64,000 nucleotides of DNA from Valencia hispanica (lineage: Eukaryota > Chordata > Actinopteri > Cyprinodontiformes > Valenciidae): contig OY747704.1 in the NCBI GenBank assembly GCA_963556495.2, positions 7,929,001-7,993,000 on the forward strand. The letters are read 5' to 3'. The translations under genes were made by a program, and so were the position numbers. The stretch's first letter is position 1. Every line of letters begins with the position of its first letter. Below the pieces are notes generated by a model. That model searched no databases. It saw only the letters and a list, made by a program, of their open reading frames with translations, and had not been told where the DNA came from. Shown here one piece after another: positions 62,201 to 64,000 of this stretch.

Positions 62201-62749
62201 CCAGTGTTGGGAAAGTTCAGTTTTTATATGAACTAGTTTCAAAATTCAGTTCACACATTTTAAAATGAACTAGTTGAGTTCATAGTTCACATTTTTTAAA
62301 CTAAGTTCACAGCTTCAAAAATTAACTAGTTCATAGTTCTTTTCTTCCCTAAATGTTGCAGTGAGCTATTTCCCTCAGAATGCTGGCATTTTCTAATTGT
62401 TGCCAACTATTCAGTCCACACTTGTACCCAGCTGCATCTTTTACCCCATACAGTAGGCTATATTCTCAAAAAAATATTTTTATTGTTGTTTTTTGAGATA
62501 TTATTAAACAGTCTGAGGTAGGAACCATGCTGGGGGAGAAAACTAAGGCTGTACCTAGACGTGCAATATTCAAAGTGCAAAACATTAAAAATTAACTTTT
62601 GTCAGTTTAAAATTTCTGTGAAGGTATTTTCTGACTTGTTTGACAAAAGAAAATTGATAGAATTTGGGTTATATAGTGCAACAATTAGCCAATAAGTAGG
62701 GTTGCAATTACTTACTTGAAGATTATGAAAGCTGGGCATTCCATTTTTC

Positions 62750-63620
62750 TTAAAGTGGAACTGAACTCCATAAAAAAGCAACCCCGCCCCTAGACATTTG
62801 AAAAATTCTACAAAGTGGGCAGTGCCAAGAGGCACGGAGGGGCGTGGCAAAGTGTGGAGGATGAGCGAAGGGGGGAACATGGGGATGTTGTCAGGAGGAC
62901 AGTGACACCTTGCTTAATCTGACACTGAAACATGGAGAGTGACCGAAGCGACGTTGGCAGTTTTGCGACTGATCGACGCTCATCTATTTTGAACGTTAGC
63001 CTATGTTACCATTACCACTCAGAGACTGGACCCATCCTGTCTCCCTCTGCCTCAGCAGCACCGGGCTCGGGCAGCGCTGACTCAGTGCCCTGAGCCAGCG
63101 GATCTCTTCTGCCGTCACCGGAGGTAGAGGGGTAGAGGGAGGCTTTATGGAGCCCAGCGGCCCCGAGCCAGATCAATTCAAGCCGCTGGCACAGGGCACT
63201 GTGTCAGCGCTGTCCGAGGCCGGCGCTGCCGGTGCTGCTGAGGCAGAGGTAGACAGGATAGGTTCAGTCTCTGAGTGGTAATGCTAACATAGACTAACGT
63301 TCAAAACAGTATGTTAGCTATGCTAACTAAGTGCTAATTTAATAATAATGGTAACCTGAAAAACGCAATCCAACTCCAAACTTGCCACGGGGCGAGTGTG
63401 TCTGAGAGATGGTTTTATACTCAAACCCATGGGACGTGTCTGTGAGACCATGCCTGTGACGTAAAGAGTGGAAAAGATGTACCGCTCTCCACAAATCACA
63501 AAATTCATATGCAGTAGCCACACTTCAACCCTAAGAGTGTAAAACTGGAAGATTGCGTTGGTAAAGACCCATTTATACAGTTTATTAAAAAAGTTGTTTT
63601 GGGGTTTAGTTACTCTTTAA
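62750..63620. mobile_element. TTAA-flanked DNA element (871 bp)
   Basis: TTAA at 62750-62753 and 63617-63620. Termini are AGTGGAACTGAACTCC and the reverse complement of AGAGTAACTAAACCCC, matching at most positions. It contains the long inverted repeat 62991-63302 and no transposase. Confidence 0.65.
62991..63302. repeat. Long imperfect inverted repeat (arms about 110-120 bp)
   Basis: The left arm 62991-63100 (gaacgttagcctatgttacc, accactcagagactgg, ctctgcctcagcagcaccgg) pairs with the right arm about 63184-63302 read in reverse complement, across an 80-bp spacer. Pairing is roughly 85-90 percent by eye. Confidence 0.82.
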
Positions 63621-63914
63621 AGGCTGCAGGTCTCTGACAATATACTGCAATGTCAGGTTGTCCAACTGTGGCTGGAAGATGAAGACAGAGCTGCTGCAAC
63701 TATACCCCGTTATCTGGTTTTGAGTGGTGGATGATCTGTTAAGATCTTGCAATTCCCGCGCACGCTTCTTTGAGCACCTCTGGGCTGCGGACCGGAGCAG
63801 ACCGGATCTAGAGCGCATGCAGAGGAAATTGCGAACGGCTGCGGAGTGTGTGGCGGACCGGAGCGGAGCGCATGCAGTGGAGAGTGGGGGTGGGCCTGGG
63901 CCTGTTGATGTCCT

Positions 63915-64000
63915 AGACTCAGAACTAAACATGGAGAAGCAGCTTTCAGTTTCTATGATCCTCTTATCTGGAACAGACTTGATGGCTACTGCAGAGTTGC
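63915..64000 (+). mobile_element. L2-like LINE C-terminal fragment at window edge
   Basis: The plus strand reads [20 protein letters not shown], the same motif as the L2 fragments at 26.4 and 37.9 kb. It runs off the window. Confidence 0.7.

Larger units (their letters stand above)
54040..62202 (+). mobile_element. L2-type LINE (host of an antisense LINE insertion)
   Basis: After a pyrimidine-rich leader comes ORF1 (54198-55322, frameshifted), then endonuclease (55530-56055 and 60692-60950) and reverse transcriptase (about 61350-62190). It is interrupted at 56056-60691 by another LINE. Joining across the 9-bp duplication keeps the endonuclease order SDLLSVICIDYDQ then LIIVG. The polymerase end is lost: it reaches GVPQGPILGPLLFNIYMLP and stops at the hAT-like sequence at 62203. 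Confidence 0.83.
62203..64000. mobile_element. Probable hAT-like non-autonomous element, right end not seen
   Basis: The sharp start CAGTGTTGGGAAAGTTC, followed by repeated gaactagtt/agttcat words, is typical of fish hAT-type ends. The matching opposite terminus was not found inside the window, so its extent is unknown. A TTAA element (62750-63620) lies within or after it. Confidence 0.5.

Overview
This window is vertebrate genomic DNA, almost certainly from a teleost fish. It is AT-rich and intron-dominated, full of fish-type retrotransposons, DNA transposons and microsatellites, and carries one recognisable host gene in GT-AG exons. No bacterial genes, operons, CRISPR arrays, rRNA or conventional tRNA genes were seen.

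The host gene is a natriuretic peptide clearance receptor (NPR-C/npr3 family) on the + strand. Seven exons are present: 6652-6774, 9978-10153, 14318-14453, 19448-19542, 19655-19781, 19884-19968 and 32606-32717. They encode the C-terminal half of the ligand-binding domain, the juxtamembrane stalk, the single transmembrane helix and a 37-residue cytoplasmic tail ending at TAA 32715-32717. Splice phases join without conflict. The large first exon (signal peptide and N-terminal half of the ectodomain) was not found and should lie upstream of the window. Likely 3' UTR follows, with candidate poly(A) signals at about 33355-33496 and a stronger-looking one at 36685. The protein has a CxxC-bearing insertion at the exon 3/4 boundary and a divergent stalk, so it may be an npr3 paralogue (NPR-D-like) rather than orthologous npr3.

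Region by region: 1-6651 is the end of intron 1, with a 43-bp near-perfect palindrome, LINE 3' ends, a three-part microsatellite and a 14-bp minisatellite. 6775-19447 (introns 2-4) holds LINE fragments, an internally deleted LINE, a twin-primed LINE with an 11-bp target-site duplication, and a Harbinger-like element. 19969-32605 is a 12.6-kb intron that separates the transmembrane exon from the tail exon. It carries TTAA-flanked DNA elements, a mariner relic, a Gypsy retrotransposon invaded by several other elements, and a 1.34-kb foldback element. 32718-45700 is 3' UTR and intergenic DNA with LINE remnants and two clear solo LTRs. 45740-53990 has an L1-type endonuclease relic, an RTE-like LINE split by a TG...CA element that itself contains a tRNA-derived SINE, and a second Gypsy relic. 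54000-64000 is a LINE interrupted by a nearly complete antisense LINE, followed by hAT-like and TTAA-type DNA elements.

The only functional host product visible is the receptor. Everything else recognisable is mobile or repetitive DNA. The most notable structures are the foldback element, the palindrome array inside a TTAA element inside the Gypsy element, the twin-priming inversion, the LINE-in-LINE insertion, and the receptor's unusual cysteine insertion.
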